Source of the DNA: Methanosarcina sp. | GTDB lineage: Archaea; Halobacteriota; Methanosarcinia; Methanosarcinales; Methanosarcinaceae | Direction: 5' to 3' | Assembly (NCBI GenBank): GCA_003164755.1 | Contig: PLUB01000022.1 | Span: forward strand, 1-37,824 | Length of the DNA stretch: 37,824 bases | The notes under the pieces: generated by a model | The model's input: only the letters and a program-made list of their open reading frames with translations | The model's database searches: none | Told to the model about the DNA's origin: nothing | In this document: positions 9,063 to 18,066 of the stretch, piece by piece | How positions within the stretch are numbered: the first letter of the stretch is position 1 | Layout: the number at the start of each line of letters is the position of its first letter | Program-made: the position numbers and the translations under genes

Positions 9063-9213
9063 AAAACTTTTATAAAGGTATGCCTCTACTTGCTTTATTA
9101 TATGTAGCTTTTTTCATTTTTAGTCTCTTGATGTTTGTTCAGACATTACTATTGAAGAATAATTACTGTGTACCATAGATAATTCAAAGTATCGGCAGCT
9201 AGGATCATTAAAC
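9063..9213. other. Intergenic, no gene seen
   Basis: AT-rich spacer between the unidentified remnant and the hairpin downstream of the coiled-coil gene. Confidence 0.4.
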
Positions 9214-9253
9214 GGCAAGTGGGATTATTATTTTCAATAATCAAACACTTGCC
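9214..9253 (-). other. Strong bulged hairpin downstream of the coiled-coil gene
   Basis: GGCAAGTG (9214-9221) pairs with CACTTGCC (9246-9253), and inside it GATTATT pairs with AATAATC across a short loop, giving about 15 base pairs with one bulge. It lies 65 bp beyond the stop of the minus-strand gene. There is no T run after it on that strand, so it may be a stabilising 3' structure, a terminator, or an element remnant. Confidence 0.4.
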
Positions 9254-9317
9254 CTTTACCGGAATTATCTGTAGGACGACTGATTTAATTTCAACTAAAT
9301 TGGTTTGATTTGGTCTT

Positions 9318-9674
9318 CTAATAATTTTTGACCTTTGAATGTAATATTCTATTTTCTACTACTATTAGACTAACTTCAGCATCCAGTACTTTGTTTATCG
9401 CTTCTTCCCGTTTTGTTTCTGCTTTCCGTATTAGGTCTCCAATACTTTGGATTTGTGAATCTAATTTATTGGTGATTGTATCTAAGTTTTGAGATTGTGT
9501 TTGTATAATTTTAGCTTCTGCTAATTTCCTCAGATTATTAGCAGCATTTATTAAATCCTCGAAATACTTGACTTTTTCCATTTCTATATTAAGCTCTGCT
9601 TTTATTTTTTCAAACTCTTCTTCGTCGATCTTTCTGTTATGTTCTTGTTTTTCGATGTCATTTTCTGTATTCAT
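9318..9674 (-). CDS. Small coiled-coil protein, TAG-terminated
   Basis: This 118-residue, highly charged protein (MNTENDIEKQEHNRKIDEEE onward) is almost entirely predicted helix with heptad-like spacing of Leu, Ile and Val from about residue 18 to 105. There are no cysteines, membrane segments or signal peptide. The start is well supported by AGAGGTTATAT just before ATG at 9674. I do not recognise a family; it may be a cytoplasmic structural or scaffold-like protein. It stands alone, over 1 kb from any intact gene. Oddly it ends with TAG (9318-9320), the pyrrolysine codon in Methanosarcina, followed eight sense codons later by TGA. Partial readthrough would give a slightly longer form. Confidence 0.7.
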   Translation of the reverse strand: MNTENDIEKQEHNRKIDEEEFEKIKAELNIEMEKVKYFEDLINAANNLRKLAEAKIIQTQSQNLDTITNKLDSQIQSIGDLIRKAETKREEAINKVLDAEVSLIVVENRILHSKVKNY

Positions 9675-11077
9675 TTATATAACCTCTTTGTTTTTTTCTA
9701 CGTTATTAGTACATACATAAATATTTCCAAATTCTTGAATTTTAGCTTTTGGTGAATTTTGCTGCTTTTTGTTGTTTGATATTCATCTGTGTGTTTTCTG
9801 TGTAGTCTGATTCTCACTATTGTTCCAGAAAATCTGTTCAGTCTTTCAAGAGCCTGCCCTTAGTTCGCTTTGATATTAGTAGGAAGAGAGCAGATTTACC
9901 TGGTTTAATAGTTTCATCAACTTTTATGATAAAAATACCACAAATAAGATTACCAAAATAATTAGTCCCTTTTTTTATTCTGTCAAATGTTTGTTTTTCC
10001 GTATATTATGCACTCTATACTTTTGGATATACTTTTGATGCAGTTGATTTTTCAATAAATTCATCGGCAGATACAATTGATGCTTAATTTCTCAATTTAA
10101 ATGATCTAGATTTATTGCGTGAAGGAGATTATATTGATGTTAAAATTATATCTTTGACCAATTACTATTTGGATTATAACAGGACCAAAGCCTTCAAGAC
10201 AACTCTTTATTTACATATCTACGGTTATTCCTAATTTTTTGACCGAGTAATTTTCGTTAAAATATAAAATAATCCCCTCAGTTATTTTTAATTAATTGTG
10301 CGAAAAATATCCTCGGAATAAAAGTTACTTTTACATAAAATTTTTTAATCTTGGACAACAATTTAATATTAATTATGTTTTGAGTATCTCAAAGACAGCG
10401 TGCATAATTTTGTATAAAAATAAAAAAAAACATAGATCCAGTGCAGTCAATATCCCAAAGCATTTTGAAATTAGTAGTCACTATGCTGAAGTATAATCTT
10501 CAATGCATAAGTTCTACAGCAAAAGTTCTGCATCAGTGAAGATAATAAAAACAGAAACTTTGTCAGATAATTATTGAATCTGCATCATGCTTTTTGTAGT
10601 GAAATTAAAAATCACCTACATATAATAAATCTAAATTTCTAGAAGAACTTGATATCAATGAAATTTTCTGTATCGGGTTTCCTAAAGAAGTCAATGATCT
10701 CTTAATCATCCACAACAGAAAAACCATTTCGGTTTTATTAGGCTAACACCAAATCAATTGGAAAAATCATTCGAATCGAAAAAATTTGTCTGTACTGAAT
10801 GCAAATCAATCTATTTATTTAAAAAACTGAAAACAATCGCTTTCTATGACTTGTATCTCGTTTTCACGAGAATGATCAGAAAGTATACGACGGGATTTTG
10901 GGGAACAGTATTTATAAAAAAAAAAGTACGACCAAAAATGGAATTCAAAAACAAAAATGGTTCCAAAGAACCTCAACAATGGTGGTAGATAACTGATTAC
11001 ATATAAAGTTTAAAATAATTGATAATTTTCAGACTCGCGTTCAATAACTTGAGGACATACCCTGAAATCTCAAAAAC
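9675..11077. other. 1.4-kb gene-poor stretch with unidentified relics
   Basis: No intact gene. From about 10010 to 10231 a plus frame (one TAA at 10084) ends LREGDYIDVKIISLTNYYL, then DYNRTKAFKTTLYLHIYGYS, which looks like the C-terminus of a lost protein. At 10341-10378 there is a solo copy of the left arm of the inverted-repeat element at 14381-14510. The open frame 10758-10988 has one CxxC pair and a basic tail but no ribosome binding site and biased composition; I treat it as a remnant or chance. Confidence 0.4.
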
Positions 11078-11473
11078 TTATTTTTGCTGTCTTTTTCCCT
11101 TTATTTTTTCAAGAAAAACGTGGATGAGCTGACTTGCTGCATATGAGCTAAAGAACCAGATAGATAACGCGACAACTAGTGAAAGACCCCAACTTTCAAG
11201 GTGTTCCATGCAAAAATTAACAGTTAACACACAAAAGGTGCAACCCAACATGCCTGCGCTCGCACCGAGAGCAATATCAGAAGCCTGCTCCGAGTTTCCA
11301 AAGTGGCCTGCCATTACCACGGATGCAATCATAACAGCTGGAAAAGCAGCAAAAATACCTACAAAAGATTTTGAAGGAATTATCTGTAGCATGATAAAAC
11401 AGATAGAAACTGATGCTCCCCCGAATACTAACCTAAGGCCAAGATCCCGGAAATCAAATTTATTAGTATACAT
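11078..11473 (-). CDS. DUF3147-family small membrane protein
   Basis: This 131-residue integral membrane protein has four predicted transmembrane segments (about residues 12-30, 36-55, 68-88 and 96-118) and the hallmark FVGIFAAFPAVMIAS, matching the GGIFAAFPAV signature of DUF3147 proteins. A basic C-terminal tail (EKIKGKRQQK) probably lies in the cytoplasm. Function is unknown. The start at 11473 has only a weak GGATG-like site. It lies directly downstream, on the same strand, of a broken paralogue (11539-11899). The two probably formed a co-transcribed pair, since tandem small homologous membrane subunits often act as a heteromer. If so, this one has lost its partner. Confidence 0.75.
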   Translation of the reverse strand: MYTNKFDFRDLGLRLVFGGASVSICFIMLQIIPSKSFVGIFAAFPAVMIASVVMAGHFGNSEQASDIALGASAGMLGCTFCVLTVNFCMEHLESWGLSLVVALSIWFFSSYAASQLIHVFLEKIKGKRQQK

Positions 11474-11538
11474 CTTAATGATCCATCCAATTTATATTGT
11501 TTAGCCCGGAAAACATCTAGTACTTTTACTTTCAGTTC

Positions 11539-11899
11539 TCAGAACCCAAGCCAAAAGAAGTCGATTATCGGAGCAATTACGGTCCAGAGTAAAATGGCAT
11601 AAACAAGACCTTGCTTCCACCCTACCTGAGTATCATGTAGCTTGCTGCAAGGGCACTGCAGATGTCAGCTACCATACCAACAAGAGCACCTTTTGAAAGC
11701 TGCTCTGAGACAAGAAGCAAATAGCTGCCTTTATAGTCCATACTCAAGCTTATAATTGCTGCCAAGTACACAGCAGGGAAAGCTGCAAAAATTCCTCCGA
11801 AACTGTCTCCTGAATTTTTTATAATAAGTGTGGAAGCTACAACTACACTCCCACCCAAAAGAAAGCGCATGAGAACTGGAAATATATCAATACTGGCAT
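11539..11899 (-). pseudogene. DUF3147 paralogue broken by two frameshifts
   Basis: An AGGA site and ATG at 11899 start MPVLIYFQF, then one lost base near 11872 shifts into MRFLLGGSVVVASTLIIK and DSFGGIFAAFPAVYLAA, the DUF3147 signature. Near 11622 the frame hits TAG after SYMILR, while the adjacent frame continues WKQGLVYAILLWTVIAPI and IDFFWLGF to TGA at 11539. Reassembled, it is a complete protein of about 118 residues with four membrane segments, similar in size to the intact neighbour at 11078-11473. Two independent indels mark it as a recent pseudogene unless both are sequence errors. Confidence 0.75.
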
Positions 11900-12390
11900 T
11901 ATTTCATGTCCTGTATAATAAAATATGGAGTCCATCATTAAATGTTTGATGTTTCCACACTCAAGTTACCAATATAACAAATGTCTGCATTTTCATTCAC
12001 TTGAGCTGGTCTACTCTAGTTAACCTTATTGAACCGTGGGGACAAAAATACCTCGAAACGGCACGAAGTGTATTTTGAAAATAACATCAATCAAATAATA
12101 GAGGAAGATGAATACCTAAAAAAAGTTATACTATTATAAAAATAATTTTCACGAATTAATCCAAATTTAAAGTTCATATGCAGTAGACGAATTCTTCAAG
12201 CAGCTCTTCATTAAGACTTTAATATCCAAGATAATCCTCTAAAAGCAAGATTTCAACCTTTTCACCCATCTTTAAACCGTTTCAGATCTGAGTTATATTA
12301 ATTTAATTTTGATAGTATTTTAACAACTTCAAGCCAGAAAATTAGGTTCTTATTTATGAGACTTCTTTAAGAGATAAATTTCAATGAAAT
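11900..12390. other. Intergenic, nothing recognised
   Basis: About 490 bp of AT-rich sequence between two pseudogenes. No frame, repeat or RNA structure could be supported. Confidence 0.5.
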
Positions 12391-12439
12391 TTGAAAATAT
12401 TCCTTTTATGTATTAAAATTCCTTTAAAAGGAACACTAA

Positions 12440-13240
12440 TTGAACAACATTTAATTGAACAAAATATAACTAAGGACAAACAGTTAAATTATCTTACTTA
12501 TGCTGCATCACACTCCGATCAAACAAGTACCTCAGATTCATTAATGCAAGCAATCCGTAGATTTCTTGCCTTTTCAGTAGCTGTTTATGGTATGCTGAAG
12601 ACACCCTCGAAAAGGTTGCCGGACAAGGAGGGAAGCAGTATATAATTCTTGGAGCGGGAATGCATACCTTTGCATAAGACAACCTTAAATAATGGAACAT
12701 TTGGAGGTGTTTGAGGTTGATTACCCACCACCCAAGAATTTAAGCTTCATCGACTTGTTGAGTTTGGATAAAAACATCCTGCAAGATTACACTACATTCC
12801 TATAGATTTCACAAAGGTAAGCCCGGTAACAGTACTAACTAGCTTATCATCGTTGACCCAAAGGCTAAAAGCTTCTTTAATTGGCTTGGTGTCACCCCAT
12901 ACTTGACTCGAGATGAAGAATTTACAACATTGTGTTCCGTACGAAGATTGCTACTGCGGGCAGAACTATTGTTTTTGATTACCTCGATAAAGATGCATTT
13001 ATCCCTGAGAAACCGTCTCCACAAAGGCAAAAAGCATTTGAGTTTTTGCAAAAAATAGGTGAACAAATGAAAAAGGATGGCTTCAATCCAGCAAGTTTAG
13101 CTGAAAATCTCACAAGTTTAGGATTCCGTCTTCATGAAAATTTGAGCCCAGCAGAAATCGAAGATCGCTATTTCCAAGGTCATAAAGATGGATATCATGC
13201 ATATGAGTATGGCCACATTGCATGTCCAGTTATCAAATAA
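12440..13240 (+). pseudogene. PPM-type SAM-dependent methyltransferase relic (TIGR00027/LCMT-like)
   Basis: Several plus-strand frames together rebuild a class I methyltransferase of the leucine carboxyl methyltransferase-like family (typically about 280-300 residues). In order: RRFLAF near 12560; YAEDTLEKVAGQGGKQYIIL and GAGMHTFA at 12590-12675, the SAM-binding GAGxDTxA motif with His in place of Asp; HLEVFEVDYP near 12700; ARLHYIPIDFTKVSPVTVLT at 12780-12840; ASFFNWLGVTPYLTRDE at 12870-12920; TIVFDYLDKDAFIPEKPSPQ and GFRLHENLSPAEIEDRYF to TAA at 13240. At least four frameshifts plus a TAA at 12676 make it non-functional. The family is common in bacteria, so lateral acquisition is plausible. 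Confidence 0.8.
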
Positions 13241-13910
13241 TTGGGTATAACATACGCACATGAGGATTCGGATCTATCTCGGATTTAGTCCCCATTAATT
13301 GGAAAATCTGTATAAATTAGGTACATAGTATATATATGCCAACAAAAGGGAAGGCGAATTATATCAATAATAGGACTTACACACTCAATGAGTAAAATCA
13401 TATACAATAGACGGTGCTATCTAATTTGCTTTTCCCAATTTTTGATATACTGGTTTTGAATTCACTCCTTATGCACTGTTTTTCTTGCAAAACATGTGCA
13501 AATATGAAGGAAGTATCATTAAGTATATTTGTGTGTATATATTAATCAAACTTTTCCGATATAGAATCAGATTTGAATGACAATCACCTTGCAATCCATT
13601 TGGTAAACATATTCGTTTTCATTATACATACTAAATATCTAGATATAATTATTAAAAAAATCTAGTTAGAGAACTAGTTTACGATCTAATGTTTTCGCAG
13701 TGCACCTGTTGATGGAACGTGGGTTATAAAGAATTTAGTGTTAATTTGGACACTAGGAATGGGTGAAATAATTGGGACTTACGCAGTGAGGAGAAAAAAA
13801 GCACTTATAATATCTAGAACTATTCTATGTAGATTGTTTGGAGTCTAATGTTGCTTATTCTTCTGTTTCATTTGTGTAGATCCATTATAATAAACAGGAG
13901 TAAAATAAAT
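13241..13910. other. Intergenic with two solo element ends
   Basis: GACTTACACACTCAATGAGT at 13373 and GGACTTACGCAGTGAGG at 13774 resemble the left end of the 110-bp element at 4974-5083; neither has a visible partner. No gene is seen. A TATA-like ACTTATAATATC lies at 13802-13813, ahead of the small reading frame at 13911. Confidence 0.4.
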
Positions 13911-14030
13911 GTGAAAACAAATGAAAAAGGATTGCTAGCAAAATACCCAGTGTCTTTTTCATTTGTTTTAACATTTTTATCTCAGTTTTATTCATTTGGA
14001 AATTATATAATAAGATTTGATATTGGTTAA
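13911..14030 (+). CDS. Possible 39-residue membrane peptide or gene fragment, GTG start
   Basis: GTG at 13911 is preceded at a 10-base spacing by AGGAG and opens MKTNEKGLLAKYPVSFSFVL then TFLSQFYSFGNYIIRF to TAA. The pattern of a short charged lead followed by KYP and a hydrophobic helix resembles the first 30 residues of CPBP-type intramembrane proteases, so it may be the stump of such a gene or a free small membrane protein. A 16-bp perfect hairpin (13914-13969) lies within the frame right after the start codon and could affect translation. Low certainty. Confidence 0.35.
   Translation: MKTNEKGLLAKYPVSFSFVLTFLSQFYSFGNYIIRFDIG
13914..13969. repeat. 16-bp perfect inverted repeat
   Basis: AAAACAAATGAAAAAG at 13914-13929 is exactly reverse-complemented at 13954-13969 across a 24-base loop, and the pairing can extend a few bases outward with one mismatch. 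Confidence 0.7.
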
Positions 14031-14144
14031 TTTAATTGACTATTCTTGGTTATCTTTAGGTTAATGTGTTCTATTTTTGTACAGTACACATATAGATATA
14101 TATATATGTATATATAAACACATATAAGATAGAATATACTTCAA

Positions 14145-14230
14145 AGAATTTTGATAAACCAAAATTTAGGGTTGATTGCTATATAAGCAAATGTAAGCAA
14201 TTGTTGAAATCGGAGATTTATCAAAACTCT
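14145..14230. repeat. 86-bp miniature element, family sharing IS5-like ends, copy 1
   Basis: AGAATTTTGATAAACC (14145-14160) is matched inverted by GATTTATCAAAACTCT (14215-14230) at 14 of 16 positions. A central TATATAAGC lies at 14180-14188. The same design occurs at 31564-31650 and 32718-32802, and the left end matches the outer end of the IS5-type copy at 37124. Confidence 0.6.
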
Positions 14231-14380
14231 CTAGAATCAATCCTATATTCATACACACTACCAGTTATACCTAAATATTTATCTGTTTGCTTTGAGCACA
14301 ATGTATCAATTACCCAATGTTTATTTTAAATTAATTATACCAAAAAAATGGTTTCTGAACAAAACTTATTCCCCAAAAAA

Positions 14381-14510
14381 TTTTTTAAAGCCAATCAACA
14401 ATTTAATATTTAATTATGGTATGGTTTTAGAAATATTATGAGAAAGTTAATTGATTCAAAAACGATTATAATACATAACTAATATTAAATTGTTGATTGA
14501 TTTTAAAATA
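14381..14510. repeat. 130-bp element with long terminal inverted repeats
   Basis: AATCAACAATTTAATATT (14393-14410) is perfectly reverse-complemented at 14481-14498, and the pairing continues outward to about 30 bp with three mismatches. The interior of about 70 bp has no coding frame. A solo left arm occurs at 10341-10378, so the sequence has moved. Confidence 0.6.
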
Positions 14511-14601
14511 CTCAATTCGAAAGTAAGTTTTACTCCAAAAATATTATTTTAATTTTTTGTTTAAAATAATAAAGGGGATAAAGTCATATTATAGATAAAA
14601 G

Positions 14602-14699
14602 AAGATTTCAATAAACACCTAAATTTTGTCAGATGCTTGTAAATGTTATATAAATGTCTAAAACAAGACTCTTACAAATCAAAGGTTCATCGAAATCCT
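14602..14699. repeat. 98-bp miniature element, diverged copy of the 86-bp family
   Basis: AAGATTTCAATAAACA at 14602 and GGTTCATCGAAATCCT at 14684-14699 are imperfect inverted repeats (12 of 16). The centre contains TTATATAAATG at 14646-14656, a variant of the family core. Confidence 0.45.
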
Positions 14700-14981
14700 C
14701 TAAGTGAACAGATAAAGAAAATATTGAGGAATAACCAAATAGAATTTCAAAAAGGTTTTCAAACAGAATTAAGTGACTAAAGAATCAAATGAGGCTTTCT
14801 GAACCAATTTTAGCATTTGCAGAAATCAAAGGGATTAATAACAGAAAAGGACAGAGGAGTTTTGAAAAAGAGGACACATGTTGGTGAATATAGAGTTGCT
14901 CAAAATAAATAGATATTAAGCGAGCTGTTCAATCACATATTTCTTAAAAAATTTACTGACAATGAGAGAACACCGATTTGT
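14700..14981. other. Intergenic upstream of the GNAT gene
   Basis: A-rich sequence with no gene seen and no clear Shine-Dalgarno before the GNAT start at 14982. Confidence 0.4.
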
Positions 14982-15551
14982 ATGGATTTCACAAAATTAC
15001 ATACTCTATTAGCTATAAATGGAATGATCATTAACAAACTGCTTCGAGATACTGCTGGTCCTTTCCTTTTAAGACAGTGGAAAAAGATAGATAAAGAAAA
15101 CATTTTAACTATAGAGAATTACATGCTTCCTGAAATTCTTAGAATTCAGGTAGAAGCATTCAATCGTGAAAACAGGGAAAAACTTGAAAAATATTCAAAG
15201 AGCTTCAGAGATATCTTCTATGTTATTAAAAATAAGGATCAGGTTATAGGCTACTGCATTTATTATTTGAAACCAGCACTTTCTTTTAAGGGTTTTGAGA
15301 AGCAAGCGATTCTTTCCGCACTCGCAATTGACATGAATTTTAGAGGCAAGGGTTTTGCTGAGAGATTACTGAAAGAAAGTATTGAGGAAATGAAACTAAA
15401 TGGAATATCATTTATTACATTATATGTACAGATAAACAATTATCATGCTATACAATTATACAAAAAAATTGGTTTTAGGATAATTACTGAGACAAAAAAT
15501 ATATGCGGCTACGGGGAAATCTGTTATAAAATGGAATTGAAACTTGTTTAA
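14982..15551 (+). CDS. GNAT-family N-acetyltransferase (RimI-like)
   Basis: The 189-residue protein carries a GNAT fold from about residue 45 to 187. The acetyl-CoA pyrophosphate-binding motif A is clear: ILSALAIDMNFRGKGFAERL (R-G-K-G-F-A) at about residues 107-126, followed by motif B, ITLYVQINNYHAIQLYKKIG F at about 146-166 with the Asn-x-x-Ala-x-x-x-Tyr pattern of RimI-type enzymes. It should transfer acetyl from acetyl-CoA to an amine, possibly a protein N-terminus; the acceptor is unknown. The first 40 residues are not typical of the fold and no ribosome binding site precedes 14982, so a start at the internal Met 15024 is possible. It stands alone among transposon debris, so it may be a recent arrival. 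Confidence 0.8.
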   Translation: MDFTKLHTLLAINGMIINKLLRDTAGPFLLRQWKKIDKENILTIENYMLPEILRIQVEAFNRENREKLEKYSKSFRDIFYVIKNKDQVIGYCIYYLKPALSFKGFEKQAILSALAIDMNFRGKGFAERLLKESIEEMKLNGISFITLYVQINNYHAIQLYKKIGFRIITETKNICGYGEICYKMELKLV

Positions 15552-15738
15552 TCTTATTTCTCCTGATCCTATCAAAAATATTATCTCAAACGAAATTGGC
15601 TATTAACCTATTTTTGGTTCTTAATTCAGTACTTTACTAACCAGTAATCGGTGATTTTAAACATAGATCTATTAATTTCATCCTTATTAAACGGTGATTG
15701 ACAATAGAGCTATATCTTTATCAGCAAATTATGCCATA
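15552..15738. other. Intergenic, no gene seen
   Basis: AT-rich sequence between the GNAT stop and the left end of the IS5-type relic. No feature supported. Confidence 0.4.
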
Positions 15739-16860
15739 GAAAAATTATATAATCTCGTATGTATTTGAGTATTGGAGAGATTAAATACCTTAACATTAAT
15801 TTTGTCTCATAAAACTTTTATTGATTTTGCTGTTAAAGAAGAATAAAAAATTTGTAGTTATTTGGCAACGACTTTCTGAAATTGATTCTTTATTTTACCG
15901 GGATTATTTTCGTATCATTTTTGAGTTCATATATTTAAATAAAACCGTCTCCTAAGGCAAACATGAAGCTGATGTAATCATTATGTTTAAAATGCTTTTT
16001 TACAGCAATGGATGGTCTTTAAGGCTTTGAACTTGAGAAACAATGTATTGATCGAGTTTCGTTTAGGAAATCTCTTGGTTTCCGGAGTACATATCAGACA
16101 ATACAATAGTCAGATCATTCAGAAAAAAATTATTGATACCTGCAAAGAAGAAGAAATCGGGGGCAGTTAAAAAGCCAATTTAATTGCCTTGTTTGAAAAT
16201 AAAAAAATGGAAATGACTTAGGAATCTATTTTTATCCATTCAGATCCTGGAGATGCAAAAGCTGATAAACCTCGAGAAAATGAAACAAAAATGAGGAGAA
16301 ACAGAGCTTGAACCGGAAAAAAGGGTGGGAAGTCACACTTAGGATATAAACTTCATAACATAATAGACAAGGATTATGAGTATATCAAAAGATTCAAAAC
16401 AACTCTTGCATCTCTTTCTGATTCTCATGTAAATTTCTCAGAAAAAAATGAAATGGTTTACAGATACAGAGGATACTTTGGAACAAAATCAAGAAATTAT
16501 GATACAACAATGAAAAAGCAGTACAAAAACATCCTCTGGGAATGAGTGAGGTTCAAAAAAACGAGAGTATCAGCTCAAGAAAAGCTCCATGGAAACGAGT
16601 TTATGCCGGAACTAAAAAGATATTCAAAGAAGGAAAAGTTCTTGTCACGATTGTTAAAGAGTAAATCTAAAGATGTTGTGTAAAACTTTTTGTAATTATC
16701 TTTATCATTTGATGATATTGAAAATAAAAGTATCATTTTAAGGATAGCTGAAGCTATCTTTAAAATCACAGAATCGTGAACTATAAAAAAAATGGGTCAA
16801 ATATAGGGATGAGGGACAAAAATGTGGACAGCATTCCCGCAAATAAAAAAAGTAGAGATA
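15739..16860 (+). mobile_element. Decayed IS5-type insertion sequence, copy A
   Basis: Shifting plus-strand frames rebuild a DDE transposase of the IS5 type: FIDFAVKEE near 15815; DVIIMFKMLF near 15972; FELEKQCIDRVSFRKSLGF near 16030-16080; SIFIHSDPGDAKADKPREN near 16222-16280; GGKSHLGYKLHNIIDKDYEY near 16325-16385; NEMVYRYRGYFGTKSRNYD near 16447-16505, including the catalytic-region YRGYFG. There are several frameshifts and an in-frame TAG at 16219-16221 (MEMT-stop-ESIFIHSDPG). The 5' flank (15739-15810) aligns with that of copy C, so the left end is near 15739. The right end is not clear; similarity to copy B runs to about 16860. Confidence 0.8.
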
Positions 16861-17220
16861 AATCGTAATCTTCTTATATCTTCAAAAAAATGAATGAATT
16901 TGTTAGATATCTGCAGAAAATTATATTTATTTACGGATCCATTTATTTAAGGGTCTGATAAATTTATAATTTCAATCGGTTCATTTGTTTAATTAAAAGA
17001 TCATTTTGTTTTTGATTTCCATCAGTAAATTGATATATTAAATAACAGATTTTAAGTATAATCCACCCATAAATTATTGACCAGGCAATTCGAAGAAAGT
17101 AGAGCATATACAATTTAACTATGGTTTTTGAATTGCATCTGTCTATTAGGTGGATCGGAAACAAGAAATGCTGATTTGGACAATATCAAATTTATATAGT
17201 TATCCAGAGGAGAGTTTGAG
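16861..17220. promoter_or_regulatory. Spacer and promoter of the PKD protein gene
   Basis: No gene is supported up to 17180. AAATTTATATAG at 17189-17200 is a good TATA box about 21-32 bp before the ATG at 17221, and AGAGGAGAG at 17208-17216 is the ribosome binding site, so the leader must be very short. Confidence 0.5.
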
Positions 17221-17565
17221 ATGAAAAAATATCTTTTACCAATGGTTTTATTAGTTTTACTTTTAATGCCAGCAGCTTTAGCGACAGGCAATGTAAAAGT
17301 TAATGACTTTTCTGCTAGTAATACAAGTGGAAATATACCTTTACATGTATATTTTAATGGTAGCGTTACCGGGGATGTTACTAACTGGCAATGGCAATTT
17401 AAGAATGTAGGAACAGGAGCTATTACTCATAGCACTGCAAATGCAACAACTGTCCATACATTTGGCAAGGCTGGAGCTTATGATGTTACGTTGACAGTAT
17501 GGGGGCCAAACGGCGAAGATACACTTACAAAGCCAGCTTATATAACTGCTAGCAATAGCAATTAA
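17221..17565 (+). CDS. Secreted single-PKD-domain protein
   Basis: The 114-residue product starts with a classical signal peptide (MKKYLLPMVLLVLLLMPAAL, cleavage probably after ALA at about 21-22). The mature part is one PKD-type immunoglobulin-like domain (about residues 27-110) with the family pattern: FSASNTSGNIPLHVYFNGSV, then NWQWQFKNVG, then HTFGKAGAYDVTLTVWGPNG. PKD domains are common in Methanosarcina surface proteins and mediate extracellular contacts. A single-domain secreted protein is short for the group and has no anchor. The frame after TAA contains VPVTTSSSFFTEGSSN shifted by two, so the C-terminus of a slightly longer original may have been lost. A strong AGAGGAGAG site supports the start. 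Confidence 0.8.
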   Translation: MKKYLLPMVLLVLLLMPAALATGNVKVNDFSASNTSGNIPLHVYFNGSVTGDVTNWQWQFKNVGTGAITHSTANATTVHTFGKAGAYDVTLTVWGPNGEDTLTKPAYITASNSN

Positions 17566-18066
17566 AGTTCCAGTTACTACATCTTCTTCTTTCTTTACTG
17601 AGGGTAGTAGTAACTGCTGAGAAAATGGTATTAATGCCTAACAAAAACATTAATGCAAGTGCATAAATATCAATTACTTTTTTATTTTCCCTCTTTGTCG
17701 TATGAATATGTTTTTATGTATGAAAACCTATGTATTTCTTTCAATTTAACCTGAAGTAATTGGAGCACTATTTTCAGAATTTAGAATAAATAAATAGATT
17801 TTACTAAAATAAGTGTATAATGAAATCTAAAATGTTGTTCCAAATTAAATTGGAGCCCTATTCTGGATCACAGGAAATAAGTATTAATAATGGAACAATA
17901 TCAAAAAAGAAGATTAAGAGGTGGAGAACAAATTTTTACAGAAAATTAGGCAAACTGCAGTCTCCCAATTATAGATACCGAGTTTTTACATATTTTAGTA
18001 GGATATGTTATACTACAAAATACCTTTTTAATGTCCAAACAGAATTCATGTATCTGCATTCAATAA
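17566..18066. other. Intergenic, nothing recognised
   Basis: About 500 bp of AT-rich sequence. The open frame 17820-18101 has no ribosome binding site, biased composition, and overlaps the end of the radical SAM relic, so I do not call it. Confidence 0.45.

Noticed and set aside
10296..10496. Open frame of 66 codons on the plus strand
   Set aside because: Lies in AT-rich DNA containing an element arm (10341-10378), with no start signal.
10758..10988. Open frame of 76 codons with a CxxC
   Set aside because: No ribosome binding site and no second metal-binding pair; probably chance or a remnant.
14090..14125. TATATA-rich tract as a replication origin or promoter cluster
   Set aside because: Simple AT repeat with no origin-binding boxes nearby and no initiator gene.
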